DNA of 64,000 nt. It comes from Oleiphilus sp. GTDB taxonomy: Bacteria > Pseudomonadota > Gammaproteobacteria > Pseudomonadales > Oleiphilaceae. The stretch spans positions 62,001-126,000 of the forward strand of contig PZPK01000011.1 in NCBI GenBank assembly GCA_006212045.1. The letters run 5' to 3'. Shown piece after piece: positions 36,357 through 46,243 of the stretch. Under the pieces are notes generated by a model. That model had not been told where the DNA came from, ran no database searches, and saw nothing but the letters and a program-made list of their open reading frames with translations. Both the position numbers and the translations under genes were made by a program. Each line of letters opens with the position of its first letter. Position 1 is the stretch's first letter.

Positions 36357-38105
36357 CTAGGCATTGAATGTGGAACGTAAGAAACGGCCAAAGTTCCGGG
36401 TCTTACCCAGCTCAGGCGTAAACTCCGTACCATTGTAGGCAGCCTGACCATTGATAAACACATGCTCGATGATACCGTCGTTGCGATTTACCATGCGTTC
36501 CAGGCCATCAAAGCCTTCCATGGGAGCTTCGTGATATGCATCGAGTGGCTGATCCAGCTTTTCCGGATTGAGTATCACCAGATCGGCACGATCGCCTTCG
36601 CGAATCTTGCCTGCATCCAGTCCGAACCAGTCGGCCAGTTCGCCGGTCAGCCGGTAGATTGCCTGTTGTGGCGTCAGATCATGTTCGTCCCGGCGGGATT
36701 TTTGCCAGGCCATCTTCAGCAAGCGCAGAGGAAAGTTATAGAAGGCCATGTTGCGAATATGCGCACCGGAATCGGCAAAGCTGATCAGGCTGTCGCGGTT
36801 TTTGACAATACGGTCGAGCACTTTGGGGCGAGCATTGGCGATCACGGTATGCCAGCGTAGTTTATTCCCGAATTCCACCACCAGATCGAGAAAAAGATCG
36901 GCCGGGTGCAATCCCCGTTGATCGGCCACTTCACCAAAACTGCGGCCTTCAAGCGTGGTATCCGGGCAGCCGACAATCGTGGCATCATGAAAATCGCGTT
37001 GCCAGACGCGGCTGCCCCACTTTTTGTCGTAGTCTTTGCGAAAACGGCGCCGGTAGCTCTCGTCTTTGAGCAGACTGTTGCGCTCCAGTTCATCCTGAAG
37101 ATGCAAGGCTGCCTCGCCGGCACCGAACTCTTCGAATACCACCAGATCCATGCCATCGGCATAGACCTCAAAAACGTTGGGTAGTGCCTGCCACTTGAAG
37201 TCGGCTCGCAGCCAGTTAAACAGTCGGGTAGCGGGAATGATGGCCCACACGGTGCCGGGCGTCGCCTTGGCATCCATCAGGGTGATCAGAGTGGTTTTCA
37301 GTTTCTTGCGCCAAAGTCCGAGGCTTTCAAAAAAGAATAGGATGGTGTTCCATTTGGTGACGATATTGGGTGCCCCCTGATGGATACGGCCATATTTGCG
37401 CAGCACTTTGTTGAGTCGGCGAAACTCCTTCCAGCGGGCATACGTGGAGGGTAGGGACGCGCTGCGATAACGATCACCGTCCACTTTGTCCCACTTGGTG
37501 GTCATGGTTGATAAACCCAACAGGCCTTGCTGAAGTCCGTCCTCAAGCAAGTCGCACATGTGCTGCAGTTCTTCCTCGCTGGGTTCTGCCTTGCGATCCG
37601 TGGCCCGGCCGAGGCCCATCACCTTCGTGCGTAAGTCCGAATGACCCAGATAGCTGGCAATATTCGGCCCCAGCGGCTGCTGATCAAAATAGCGGATGTA
37701 ATCCTCCACCGAATGCCAGGTTTTGGTCTTTTCCAGAATCGGCAGCACCTGCTCGCGCGGCACACTTTCGACGCGTGTAAACAGGTCTGAACAATCCAGT
37801 GCTTCGCTCAGTATCATGCTGATAGAGCAGGAGCCTATCAGGGCGGTGGTTACGCCATGCCTTACCGATTCTTTCAGAGCAGGGGCGGCCATGACTTCGG
37901 CATCGTAATGGGTGTGAGTGTCCAGAAAACCGGGCGTCACCCACTTACCGCTGGCGTCAATTCGCTGACAGTCGGCGGGCACGTCGAGAGGTGTGGTAGA
38001 GACACGCTGAATCCGGCCCTCGGCGATCAGCACATGCGCTTTGACCGGGTCGACACCGGTGCCATCAAAATACCAGCCGTTTTCGATAAGGGTTTGCGTG
38101 CCCAT
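36357..38105 (-). CDS. Amidohydrolase, D-aminoacylase-like
   Basis: A 582-residue metal-dependent amidohydrolase of the N-acyl-D-amino-acid deacylase type. TLIENGWYFDGTG begins the beta-sandwich, TPGFLDTHTHYD at ~50-61 supplies the HxH metal ligands, and LISFADSGAHIRNMAF near residues 446-461 supplies the metal Asp/His site. PEKLDQ-type sequence follows in the sandwich. The ATG at 38105 has GGGAG upstream. The product and the next gene (alpha/beta hydrolase) form an operon probably controlled by the divergent AraC regulator. The substrate is not identifiable. Confidence 0.87.
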   Translation of the reverse strand: MGTQTLIENGWYFDGTGVDPVKAHVLIAEGRIQRVSTTPLDVPADCQRIDASGKWVTPGFLDTHTHYDAEVMAAPALKESVRHGVTTALIGSCSISMILSEALDCSDLFTRVESVPREQVLPILEKTKTWHSVEDYIRYFDQQPLGPNIASYLGHSDLRTKVMGLGRATDRKAEPSEEELQHMCDLLEDGLQQGLLGLSTMTTKWDKVDGDRYRSASLPSTYARWKEFRRLNKVLRKYGRIHQGAPNIVTKWNTILFFFESLGLWRKKLKTTLITLMDAKATPGTVWAIIPATRLFNWLRADFKWQALPNVFEVYADGMDLVVFEEFGAGEAALHLQDELERNSLLKDESYRRRFRKDYDKKWGSRVWQRDFHDATIVGCPDTTLEGRSFGEVADQRGLHPADLFLDLVVEFGNKLRWHTVIANARPKVLDRIVKNRDSLISFADSGAHIRNMAFYNFPLRLLKMAWQKSRRDEHDLTPQQAIYRLTGELADWFGLDAGKIREGDRADLVILNPEKLDQPLDAYHEAPMEGFDGLERMVNRNDGIIEHVFINGQAAYNGTEFTPELGKTRNFGRFLRSTFNA

Positions 38106-38194
38106 GTTGACTCCCGAGGAAGGTGTTGTCGGTGGCAAGCAGGGGTGTCGCTTGCATGAAAGTCCTTATCTTAGGGAATACTCTCACTCTATAC

Positions 38195-38230
38195 TTGATA
38201 AAATGCGACACTAATTGATTAAATACGACA
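38195..38230. promoter_or_regulatory. Direct-repeat operator between amidohydrolase and araC-type genes
   Basis: TTGATAAAATGCGACA (38195-38210) and TTGATTAAATACGACA (38215-38230) are 16-bp direct repeats, 14 of 16 identical, spaced 20 bp start to start. Paired direct repeats about two helical turns apart are the usual AraC/XylS binding site. On the minus strand, TATAGA at 38193-38188 follows the repeats directly, so the site covers the -35 position of a promoter serving the amidohydrolase operon. The gene for an AraC protein begins 28 bases away. Binding is inferred. Confidence 0.75.
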
Positions 38231-38258
38231 GATATTTGAATTGACGCAGGAGAGGCCA

Positions 38259-39296
38259 GTGGCGGCCCATTTTAGTCGTAGTGCTTCACTGATGGGTTTT
38301 TTCGAATTGGTGGAAGAACTCGATGGTGATCCCCAGGATCTTTTGGCGAGTTGTGCGATACCTTCTGCATGGCTGGAAACCGATGACAATCTGATTCCTT
38401 CCGAAAAGCTGGCCGAGTTACTGGGGCGCTCTGCCAGTTCACTGGCGTGTGAGGACTTTGGCATGCGCCTGGCCCGCCTGCAGTCCCTGAGTATGCTGGG
38501 GCCAGTGGGGCTGCTGGTACAGCAATGCGAGACGCTCGGTGAGGCTTTGTCGCAACTGCAGCGTTTTCTATATATTCACTCACAGGCGGGATTGCTCCAG
38601 GTCGATACTCGCCAGGATACGTGTCTTGTCAGTTTCGCGCCTCTGGTGAGCTACGAAGGCCGTGATCGTCAGCTGATTGATCTGACCCTGATGGCAGGCC
38701 TGAGCATGTTGAGTGAGTTGGCACATCGCACCATCCCTCTGCAGCACGTCTATTTTTCCTATCGCCGACCAGACAATCTTGAACCTTACCGGCAAGTGTT
38801 CGGTTCCGGTGTGCAATTTGAAGCCGAAGTCAGTGGTGTTGCTCTACCAGCATCGGTATTGAACTGGCCGTTGAAGCCGGAGCGCGCCAGAATTCAGGCG
38901 CTGGTTCAACGTTATATTTCGAGCATTGAAGCCGCGCACCCGGCTCAGCTTGAAAGTCAGGTGAGGGCCCTGATTCGTCAGCTTCTGCCTTTGGGGCAAT
39001 GTCGACTGGCGCAATTGGCCAGCGTGTTGCAGCTCGAACCTCGTACCCTGCAACGCCGTTTATCCGAACGCGGCCTGCGTTACAGACAATTGCTGAGTGA
39101 GGAGAGGGCATTGCTTGCGCAGCGCTATCTGGATGAGTCCGAGGTGCAGTTGAGTCACCTGGCCGATCTACTCGGGTTCTCTGAGCAAAGCGTCTTTACT
39201 AACAGTTTCCGGCAATGGACAGGCAAATCTCCTACCCAATATCTGAAAGAACGAGGCAGACGTTTAAAGTTCAGGGCAGGGAAAGTACAGGTTTGA
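38259..39296 (+). CDS. AraC-family transcriptional regulator
   Basis: A 345-residue regulator with an N-terminal Arabinose_bd-like ligand domain (residues ~20-200) and a C-terminal double helix-turn-helix: LAQLASVLQLEPRTLQRRLSERG and LSHLADLLGFSEQSVFTNSFRQWTGKSPTQYLKER. The GTG at 38259 is chosen because AGGAGAGG lies directly upstream; a TTG at 38241 would add six residues. It is divergent from the amidohydrolase operon and shares with it a control region bearing direct repeats. It probably activates that operon on binding its inducer. Confidence 0.9.
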   Translation: MAAHFSRSASLMGFFELVEELDGDPQDLLASCAIPSAWLETDDNLIPSEKLAELLGRSASSLACEDFGMRLARLQSLSMLGPVGLLVQQCETLGEALSQLQRFLYIHSQAGLLQVDTRQDTCLVSFAPLVSYEGRDRQLIDLTLMAGLSMLSELAHRTIPLQHVYFSYRRPDNLEPYRQVFGSGVQFEAEVSGVALPASVLNWPLKPERARIQALVQRYISSIEAAHPAQLESQVRALIRQLLPLGQCRLAQLASVLQLEPRTLQRRLSERGLRYRQLLSEERALLAQRYLDESEVQLSHLADLLGFSEQSVFTNSFRQWTGKSPTQYLKERGRRLKFRAGKVQV

Positions 39297-39331
39297 ATGG
39301 TCTTGGTTAGTCTATAAAATCGGTGCGTCTT

Positions 39332-41359
39332 TTAAGGGCTCACAATATTAAAATCGCCTTTGGGCTGATCCAGCAAGGTAAAAAAGTCGATCAATTCCCA
39401 TACGCTCCCCTCGACGGATAGCGCGTCCCCGAGCAGCGTTTCTTTCAAGCCGGCTTTGCCGGTGATCATCGCTACCAGCAAGCCCTGCGTCAGCTTGAGC
39501 GTGGTCTTGGCTGGTGTATCCATCGCGACGGGTTGATGTCGCATAACGGAATTGTTGACCGTAATCAGAAAACTCTTATCGATATCCGTAAAAATCATTT
39601 TGAATGTGATTTGCTTTCCCTCGGCCTCGGGGCCGTTCAAGCGGACTGACATGGAGTCCAGAAAATTTTCTATCGGTGTTTTTAACAGCACGCCTTCCAT
39701 CATAGCCATGTCCAAGCCTTGTTCGGGCACGCCATGTCTTAATTCGTAGGCGCCGGACAGATACACATCCCGCCAGGGGGCCGATTCGGCCTGATAGCCT
39801 AGTTGGTCATATACTTTGGCCAGCAGTGCTTTTGCCTGCTTATGATCAGGCTCAGCAAAAACCGCATGATTGAGCAGCTCGGCAAGCCAGCGATAGGTTT
39901 CTGTGCCCGCCTCGATAGATTCGTTTGCTGTATTATCAAAGGCTGCCTGAGCCTTGGTCAGAACCGTTTCGATGCCGCCCATCATCTCCATATAGCGCTG
40001 GGCGGCCTGTGTCTCGGGCAAGGGATCCAGTTTTGCAGGATTTGCGGTATACCAGCCCAGATATGCCTGATACACCGCCTTGGCATTGTGTTTGACCGTC
40101 CCGTAATAGCCCTGGTTATGGAAGGCGGTGTTCAGGCTTTGCGGAAGACTGAGTTCTTCAGCAATCTCATTGGGCGTCAAGCCATTATTGAACAGGCGCA
40201 CACTCTGGTCGTGAATATATTTGTAGGTATCACTCTGCTGTGTCAGGAAATCCTGAATATTGTCTTTGCCCCACATGGGCCAGTGGTGGCTGCCAAAGTA
40301 AATTTCACTCTCCTTGAACATCACTTTGGCTTGTTCGATATAGTCGCTCCATAATTTCGCATCGCGTACCTTGGCTCCTCTGAGGGTGTACAGATTATGC
40401 ATGTTGCGGGACAGCATTTCCGCACCACAGAAAGCTTTGTGATCGGGGAGGTAAAAGGTCATTTCTGCTGGCGCTTCAGAGCCGGGCACATACTGAAACT
40501 CAAAGGGCACGCCATCAATATTCAGTGTTGTTCCTGTTTTGCCGATAATTTCCGACGGGGCAAGCAGGGCAAAGGCACCAAAAGCGGGGCCTTTGCCCAG
40601 CCCGGTTCCGATATGCCCTCGTTCGTTTAGGGACAGGGACCGGCCGTACATATAAGCCGCTCTGCGGCCCATGGCAATGCCTGCAATGATATTCTCGCTG
40701 GTGGATTCTTCCATAAAACCCTCGGGCGCGATAACCCTCAGGGTTTGCTGTTCGTTCTCGCTCATATTGGCCAGAATACCCTCGACGCCGCCAAAGTGAT
40801 CGATATGGCTATGGGTATAGATGATGGCCGTGATACGTTTTTTGCCAAGGTGCTCCTGTGCGAACCGGAGGGCTTTATCAGCGGTTTCTCCGGCAGTGAG
40901 CGGGTCAACCAGAATCCAGCCGTTATCGCTTTCAATAATGGTCATGTTTGCCAGGTCAAAGCCACGTAGCTGATAAATGCCTTCAGTGACCTGAAACAAG
41001 CCATGGATATTATTGAGATAGGCTTGCCGCCAAAGGCTCGGGTTAACGCTTCCGGGGGCGGCTTTGCTATCGCTTGCATCATGGATAAAACCGTAAGAGG
41101 GCATATCCCAGACCACATTACCGGCCTGATCTTTAACAATCAGCTTGCTGTCTTGTGCAATCAGGCCTTTGCGAGCATCTTTAAAGTCATCGATATTGTC
41201 AAAAGCCCGTTGCTCCAGCACGGCTTTATTCGCCTTAATCGTTAGCGCGCTTGGCGCCGTATGGCCGCTGGCATCACTGCCTTGTTCAGGCTCGAGGGTA
41301 TCATCGCATGCAAAGAGTACCACCAGCAGTGGAAGAACGAATATGTAACCTGGTCGCAT
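39332..41359 (-). CDS. Alkylsulfatase-like metallo-hydrolase lipoprotein
   Basis: A 675-residue protein with the linear primary-alkylsulfatase (SdsA1/BDS1) layout. A short hydrophobic N-terminus ends LVVLFAC, a likely lipobox although Phe at -2 is unusual. The metal motif THSHIDHFGG lies near residue 181, followed by a helical region with FGSHHWPMWG. The C-terminal ~120 residues resemble the SCP2-like domain. These enzymes cleave sulfate esters of alkyl alcohols. It is preceded by a 286-base leader and followed closely by the convergent AraC gene. Substrate unproved. Confidence 0.85.
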   Translation of the reverse strand: MRPGYIFVLPLLVVLFACDDTLEPEQGSDASGHTAPSALTIKANKAVLEQRAFDNIDDFKDARKGLIAQDSKLIVKDQAGNVVWDMPSYGFIHDASDSKAAPGSVNPSLWRQAYLNNIHGLFQVTEGIYQLRGFDLANMTIIESDNGWILVDPLTAGETADKALRFAQEHLGKKRITAIIYTHSHIDHFGGVEGILANMSENEQQTLRVIAPEGFMEESTSENIIAGIAMGRRAAYMYGRSLSLNERGHIGTGLGKGPAFGAFALLAPSEIIGKTGTTLNIDGVPFEFQYVPGSEAPAEMTFYLPDHKAFCGAEMLSRNMHNLYTLRGAKVRDAKLWSDYIEQAKVMFKESEIYFGSHHWPMWGKDNIQDFLTQQSDTYKYIHDQSVRLFNNGLTPNEIAEELSLPQSLNTAFHNQGYYGTVKHNAKAVYQAYLGWYTANPAKLDPLPETQAAQRYMEMMGGIETVLTKAQAAFDNTANESIEAGTETYRWLAELLNHAVFAEPDHKQAKALLAKVYDQLGYQAESAPWRDVYLSGAYELRHGVPEQGLDMAMMEGVLLKTPIENFLDSMSVRLNGPEAEGKQITFKMIFTDIDKSFLITVNNSVMRHQPVAMDTPAKTTLKLTQGLLVAMITGKAGLKETLLGDALSVEGSVWELIDFFTLLDQPKGDFNIVSP

Positions 41360-41604
41360 AGTGGGTTCCGGAGACTTGCAGTCAGAATTTGTGGGTTGAA
41401 GACATTACCCTCTATTGTATAAGTCTTCCTGCCAAACGCGAGCAAGGGATCCACGTCCAATTTGGCCCTGTGATCCAGACAATGTCCTTTCGATGTTCGA
41501 GTGATGCTTCGGCGATGCCGCTTTCAGGAACGGGCATCAATATCTGCCTGTGCCTGGATCAGTTCAGGGTGAAATGATTAAGGGGTTCAAGGGGGGGGCG
41601 AATG

Positions 41605-41636
41605 CGATTCCGCATGCCATTGGGCAAACGGAATCG
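41605..41636 (-). terminator. Hairpin after the receiver-GGDEF-EAL gene
   Basis: CGATTCCG (41605-41612) pairs with CGGAATCG (41629-41636) with a 16-base loop, nine bases after the stop of the minus-strand signalling operon. No T-run follows in that direction, so it is a candidate terminator only. Confidence 0.35.
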
Positions 41637-41645
41637 GTCACCTTT

Positions 41646-43805
41646 TTAGATAGCAATTGAATGGGACGAAGAGTTTTGCAAACGTTGTAAAATCAGTGTG
41701 CCTTGTTCGGCGCGCCCAAAATAAAAGCCCTGCATTTCCTGGCAGCCCAGGGAGCGCAGATATTCGGTTTGAATACGTGTTTCGACTCCTTCGGCGACGA
41801 TATTCAGTCTCAGGCCATGTGCCATTGAAACAATGGCGTTGACGATACAGGCCTCACCTTGGGTGTCCTCTATTTCACGAATGAAGCTCTGGTCAACCTT
41901 CAATGTATGGATGGGCAATTTGCTGAGATAATTGAGTGAGGAATAACCGGTACCAAAGTCGTCGATAGCAATCGAAATTCCGTGTTCTGCCAGTTGGTTG
42001 AGTTTGCCGGTCATATGCTCGAGATCTTTCATAATGACTTCTTCCGTCAATTCGATCTCCAGATTTCCGCAAGGGAAGTTACAGGCTCTCAGCGCGTCCA
42101 CCAGTCGTTCTACGAAGCGTGGGTGTTCCACCTGCAAGGGAGAAAAATTGACGGACAGGCAAATGGATTCATGTCCGTCCCGAATCCATTGGCCGACTTC
42201 GGTACAGGCGGTGCGCAGTACCCAGTCATTCAGGTCTGGCATCAGGCGTGTTTCTTCGGCCAGAGGAATAAAGTCGCTCGGATACATGAGTCCGCGTTCT
42301 GGATGTTCCCAGCGTACGAGCGCTTCTACGCCAACAATCTGCTCGGTTTTTCCACACACTTTGGGTTGGTAGTACACCTTGAATTCGCTGCGTTCCAGGG
42401 CCAGTCGAATGTCCCGTTCCAGATTCAAGCGATCTGAATCCACAACATTCATATCCTTGCTGAAGAACTGGTAGCCGTCCTTGCCACGGCCTTTAACGTG
42501 ATACATCGCGACATCGGCATTCTGGATCATCTGTTCCACACTTTCGCCACCTTCCGGCGATAGCGCGATACCGATACTGACACCCACAAAAACTTCGTGA
42601 TCACCCAGCGTAAAGGGTTCCTTGAGAATATTGATGACTTTTTTGGCGATGGTTCTGGCATCTTCCGGGGAGGAGATTGCAGGCAGCAGCAATGTAAATT
42701 CGTCTCCGCCAAAACGCGACAGGGTATCGCATTTCCGGATGCAGCTTTCCAGGCGCAGCGCCACCGACTGCAATAGTCGGTCGCCCATCGCATGACCCAG
42801 CGTATCATTCACAATTTTAAAGCGATCGAGGTCCAGAAACATCACGGCAACTTTTTTATCGTTGCGCTTGGATTGGGACAGTGCCAGATTCAGACGGTCC
42901 TTGAACAGGGCACGATTGGGCAATCGCGTCAGCAGGTCATGGTAGGCCTGAAAGTTGATAAACTCCTCGGCTTCCTTGCGCTCGGTAATGTCTCTTGCCG
43001 TGCCATAAGTACCCAGCATCCGGTCCTGCCCCTCTTTGCCGGGCATTTTGTTCTCTATCGGGAAAAAGGTCACTTCAAAGTAACGGGCTTCATGATCCTG
43101 TTTTTTCATGCGTAGGCGCAGTTCGGAACTCCAGGCGCCGGTATGCCGGTTGATCTGTTCTTTGAAGATGTAGTTGGCGCGTTCCTTATCCGCAGCGTCA
43201 ACAATGCTTTGATAATGCTGCCCCATCAGTTCATCTTTTGTGTAGCCCAGCAAGGCTTCAATTTTCTTGTTCAGAAAGGTGAAGCGACCCTGTTTATCCA
43301 GCATGAAGACCACATCGGGGGAGCTGTTAACGATATAACGATGCAATTCCTCCGATTTCTGAAGACGCTGCTGCATGGCAACATGGGCTTTCTCCAGCAA
43401 AACCTTTTGTAAGGCGTTATTGACCGTGTTCAGCAGTTCTTCCGGATCGTAAGGCTTTTTCAGGTAGTCGTAGGCGCCGCGACGCAGCGCCTTGCTGACG
43501 GCACTGAACGAGGATTCGCCACTCACCACGATAGTGGCAACATCAATCTCGTTTTCGGCAATAAAGTCCATCACCTGGTGGCCACTGACATCGCCCATAT
43601 TCAGATCTAGCAGGACCAGATCAAAATTCTCTTCAATCAGCTTTTCACAGGCAGCGATCCCGCCTTGCGCTGTCGAGGCGGTGTAACCTTCGTTGACTAA
43701 AATCTTTTGCAGGCTTGTCAGCATGCGCAATTCGTCGTCAACGACGAGAATCCTGGCTTTGTCTGTATCAATCACAGCATTTGTTTGGGTTTTACGTATT
43801 TTCAT
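41646..43805 (-). CDS. Response regulator with PAS, GGDEF and EAL domains
   Basis: A 719-residue signalling protein. Receiver domain (~20-140): VVDDE, phospho-acceptor Asp67 in LVLLDLNMGD, and LKKPYDP. A PAS/PAC region follows (residues ~150-280), then GGDEF with intact FGGDEF, and EAL with intact GVEALVRWEHPERG and ETRIQ end. It may therefore both make and break c-di-GMP. The ATG at 43805 follows GAGAAG; the frame is open further upstream without family similarity. It starts 25 bases after the kinase gene stop, implying that the kinase phosphorylates this receiver. Confidence 0.93.
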   Translation of the reverse strand: MKIRKTQTNAVIDTDKARILVVDDELRMLTSLQKILVNEGYTASTAQGGIAACEKLIEENFDLVLLDLNMGDVSGHQVMDFIAENEIDVATIVVSGESSFSAVSKALRRGAYDYLKKPYDPEELLNTVNNALQKVLLEKAHVAMQQRLQKSEELHRYIVNSSPDVVFMLDKQGRFTFLNKKIEALLGYTKDELMGQHYQSIVDAADKERANYIFKEQINRHTGAWSSELRLRMKKQDHEARYFEVTFFPIENKMPGKEGQDRMLGTYGTARDITERKEAEEFINFQAYHDLLTRLPNRALFKDRLNLALSQSKRNDKKVAVMFLDLDRFKIVNDTLGHAMGDRLLQSVALRLESCIRKCDTLSRFGGDEFTLLLPAISSPEDARTIAKKVINILKEPFTLGDHEVFVGVSIGIALSPEGGESVEQMIQNADVAMYHVKGRGKDGYQFFSKDMNVVDSDRLNLERDIRLALERSEFKVYYQPKVCGKTEQIVGVEALVRWEHPERGLMYPSDFIPLAEETRLMPDLNDWVLRTACTEVGQWIRDGHESICLSVNFSPLQVEHPRFVERLVDALRACNFPCGNLEIELTEEVIMKDLEHMTGKLNQLAEHGISIAIDDFGTGYSSLNYLSKLPIHTLKVDQSFIREIEDTQGEACIVNAIVSMAHGLRLNIVAEGVETRIQTEYLRSLGCQEMQGFYFGRAEQGTLILQRLQNSSSHSIAI

Positions 43806-43830
43806 GCTTCTCGCTGGCCATCTACTTTTG

Positions 43831-45963
43831 CTAAATTTCGGGTTTAGAGCGATCAGAGCCTTGCGAAGTGCTTGGCAGAAGGATCTGAAAACTCGTGCCG
43901 TATTCATTACTACGACAACTTATGGTTCCCTGAGCTTCCGTGACCAGGTTCTTGGTTATACTGAGTCCCAGGCCCGAATGCGCCCCACCTTTGGTGGATT
44001 GGACCGGAGAAAACAGTGTCAGGAGAATGTCCCGGGGAATCCCCGGGCCAGTATCCTGAATAATAATTTCGACAAAGTCTTTGCCATTTACGTTTACGGA
44101 GTCTGCTGTCGAGATTGTTAATGTTCCTCCATCTGTCATCGCCTCGACGGCATTCTTGATCAGATTGGTGAGTATTTGACGAATACTGTTTCGGTTTGCC
44201 CGGTTGCGCGTGAGGCTGCTATCCAGCTTCAGTACACATTGAATACCATTGGTCAGAAACAATGAGCTTTTGTAGAGTGTGACGAGGCTGTTGATCTCGT
44301 GATTGATCTCGACGCCAGGTTCCTGGTCAATACTGCTGTGCTGCAAATCTTTAAGACGCAACAATATATGTCCTGTTCGCTCAACTTCTTCTTTCAACAC
44401 CTGTAACTCTTCCTGTAGTCCGGGCTCGTTGTCGAGTTTCCCTGCCAGAGAAGCGAGGTAATTGTTGATGATGTTGAGCGGGTTGTTGGCCTCGTGCACC
44501 AGTTCGGCGACACGCTGGGTCAGGTCATTGATATTGAGACTGTTTTCATTGTAACTGATCTGGTTCAGTGTCTTTTCACAGGTCAGGGCAATCTCACGGG
44601 CAAAATAGTTCAACAGGTTGTCTTGTGAGGGGTTTTCCTTCAGCCCGTGTTCGGTACCGACGGCAAGGACGCAGAAAACCTTCGCGTCACTGAAGATGGG
44701 GATGCATAGCATGCCGGGCGCTTTGACGAGACGTATAATCTGCTGATCGACGACCGGGAATTGGTCAAGCGATCTTGTGTCATCGAGTGAACTCAGGTTC
44801 TCCCGCCGGATGGCCGCTTTCGCGACGAGGCTGCGTTCCGGGTCGAGCTTGAACTTCAAGGGTGCGTTTTCGGGGCGCTCGGGTGTAATGAAACTCAGTT
44901 CTTCGTTGTCTTCCTCATACCAGAATACTGCGCTGTGCATGTAGCCAAACAATAATTCCAGTGTACTCTGGAATCCGCGCCCAAGCTCTTGTTTGGAACT
45001 GGCCCGATTCAATTCGGAGGCAGCCGTCTGTAACAGGCCGACATTGCGCACCTGCTTGGCGAGCTCGATCTGTTTTTGTTTGTCAGCGTTATCTTCCCCC
45101 GGGGTGCCATCCATATCGACATCAAGTTTGATTCCGAGCGAGCGGGCGATGCCGACTACCTCGGTTTCGATCTTGCCGACAATCTCACTGACCAATGAGG
45201 CATTCAGTTCAAACAACTGATCTGCCACGTCATAGTGTCTGGCGGGCAGGAGAGGGTCCGGCTCGCTGAGCAGACTGGACAAGTAGACCAGTTTAACCAA
45301 ATGATGTGCGTCCTGAATGGTAGAGTCCGGGGCATGATGAAACTCTATCGCGTCTGCCATAAACTCATGCAGACCCCATTCTTTTGCCAGCCAGGCTCCG
45401 ACATCCGCATGCGTGAGAGTGAACAGTTTTTGTTCCTCAAAGCAGCGTTCTACTTCACTTGGGTATTGCTGCATCAGTGTATCGAACTTGCTCGGATAAT
45501 TGGTTTCCAGCACCAGTTCACCAATGTTATGCAACAATCCGGTCAGGTAAGCTTCCTCCGGGTTGGGGTAGCTGGTCAGAATTGCAAGTGATTTCGAAAT
45601 CAGTGCGCAAGTCAGTGAACGTTTCCAGAATGCTTTCAGGTGGCCGGTGTGACTGGAGTTGAAACCGGAAAAGAACTGCTGCACCGAGGCCGTGATCACA
45701 ATGGTCTTGATGGTATCCGTGCCCAGCACGAGCAATGCTCGTTCCAGGCTGTTGATTTTTGTGCCGCGGCTGAAGAAGGTTGAGTTTGCCAGAGATACGA
45801 CGCGCGCCGCGATGGCTGCATCCCGGCTGATGATCGCAGCCAGGTCCTGAAACGATATTTTATTGCCCTGACAGGCATGCAGCATATCTACGAGGACATG
45901 CGGCAGCGAGGGCAGGCGGTGTACCTGAAGGTCCGCCAAAATATCGGTCTGGCTTGATGACAT
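43831..45963 (-). CDS. HDOD-GAF-type sensor histidine kinase
   Basis: A 710-residue protein with no membrane segment. Residues ~15-215 form an HDOD domain (SLPHVLVDMLHAC, AARVVSLANSTFF, LTGLLHNIGELVL). A GAF-like region lies about residues 325-465. The kinase core has His490 in LVHEANNPLNII, the N-box LTNLIKNAVEAM, DTGPGIP and GLGLSI. The HEANN box differs from the usual HExxxP but keeps the histidine. It is the first gene of an operon with the receiver-GGDEF-EAL protein. HDOD domains are not enzymes, so it may sense or bind something. Confidence 0.9.
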   Translation of the reverse strand: MSSSQTDILADLQVHRLPSLPHVLVDMLHACQGNKISFQDLAAIISRDAAIAARVVSLANSTFFSRGTKINSLERALLVLGTDTIKTIVITASVQQFFSGFNSSHTGHLKAFWKRSLTCALISKSLAILTSYPNPEEAYLTGLLHNIGELVLETNYPSKFDTLMQQYPSEVERCFEEQKLFTLTHADVGAWLAKEWGLHEFMADAIEFHHAPDSTIQDAHHLVKLVYLSSLLSEPDPLLPARHYDVADQLFELNASLVSEIVGKIETEVVGIARSLGIKLDVDMDGTPGEDNADKQKQIELAKQVRNVGLLQTAASELNRASSKQELGRGFQSTLELLFGYMHSAVFWYEEDNEELSFITPERPENAPLKFKLDPERSLVAKAAIRRENLSSLDDTRSLDQFPVVDQQIIRLVKAPGMLCIPIFSDAKVFCVLAVGTEHGLKENPSQDNLLNYFAREIALTCEKTLNQISYNENSLNINDLTQRVAELVHEANNPLNIINNYLASLAGKLDNEPGLQEELQVLKEEVERTGHILLRLKDLQHSSIDQEPGVEINHEINSLVTLYKSSLFLTNGIQCVLKLDSSLTRNRANRNSIRQILTNLIKNAVEAMTDGGTLTISTADSVNVNGKDFVEIIIQDTGPGIPRDILLTLFSPVQSTKGGAHSGLGLSITKNLVTEAQGTISCRSNEYGTSFQILLPSTSQGSDRSKPEI

Positions 45964-46243
45964 AATATTTTTAAAAAAACGTTTTATAGAAAAGTTTAGT
46001 CATTACTTTTTAAAATTAAAGGTTTATTGCACTTAATTGAAGTTTTTATTGAACATGTTAGATGACAATTTGGTTATAAATTGAACGTCAGTAAGAATTC
46101 ATGGCTTTTTAAAAAAGCGGAATCCCGATAAAATCACCCCAATGTTTCTCCTGCATGACAATGACAGGGCAAAAGGCCAGGGCGCATAAGACGGTCGGCC
46201 GTGTTGCCACAATAACAACCATCTAACGAGTAGTACATCAGGC

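Noticed and set aside
41389-41577. 62-codon plus-strand open frame upstream of the alkylsulfatase-like gene
   Set aside because: No ribosome-binding site and no family resemblance.
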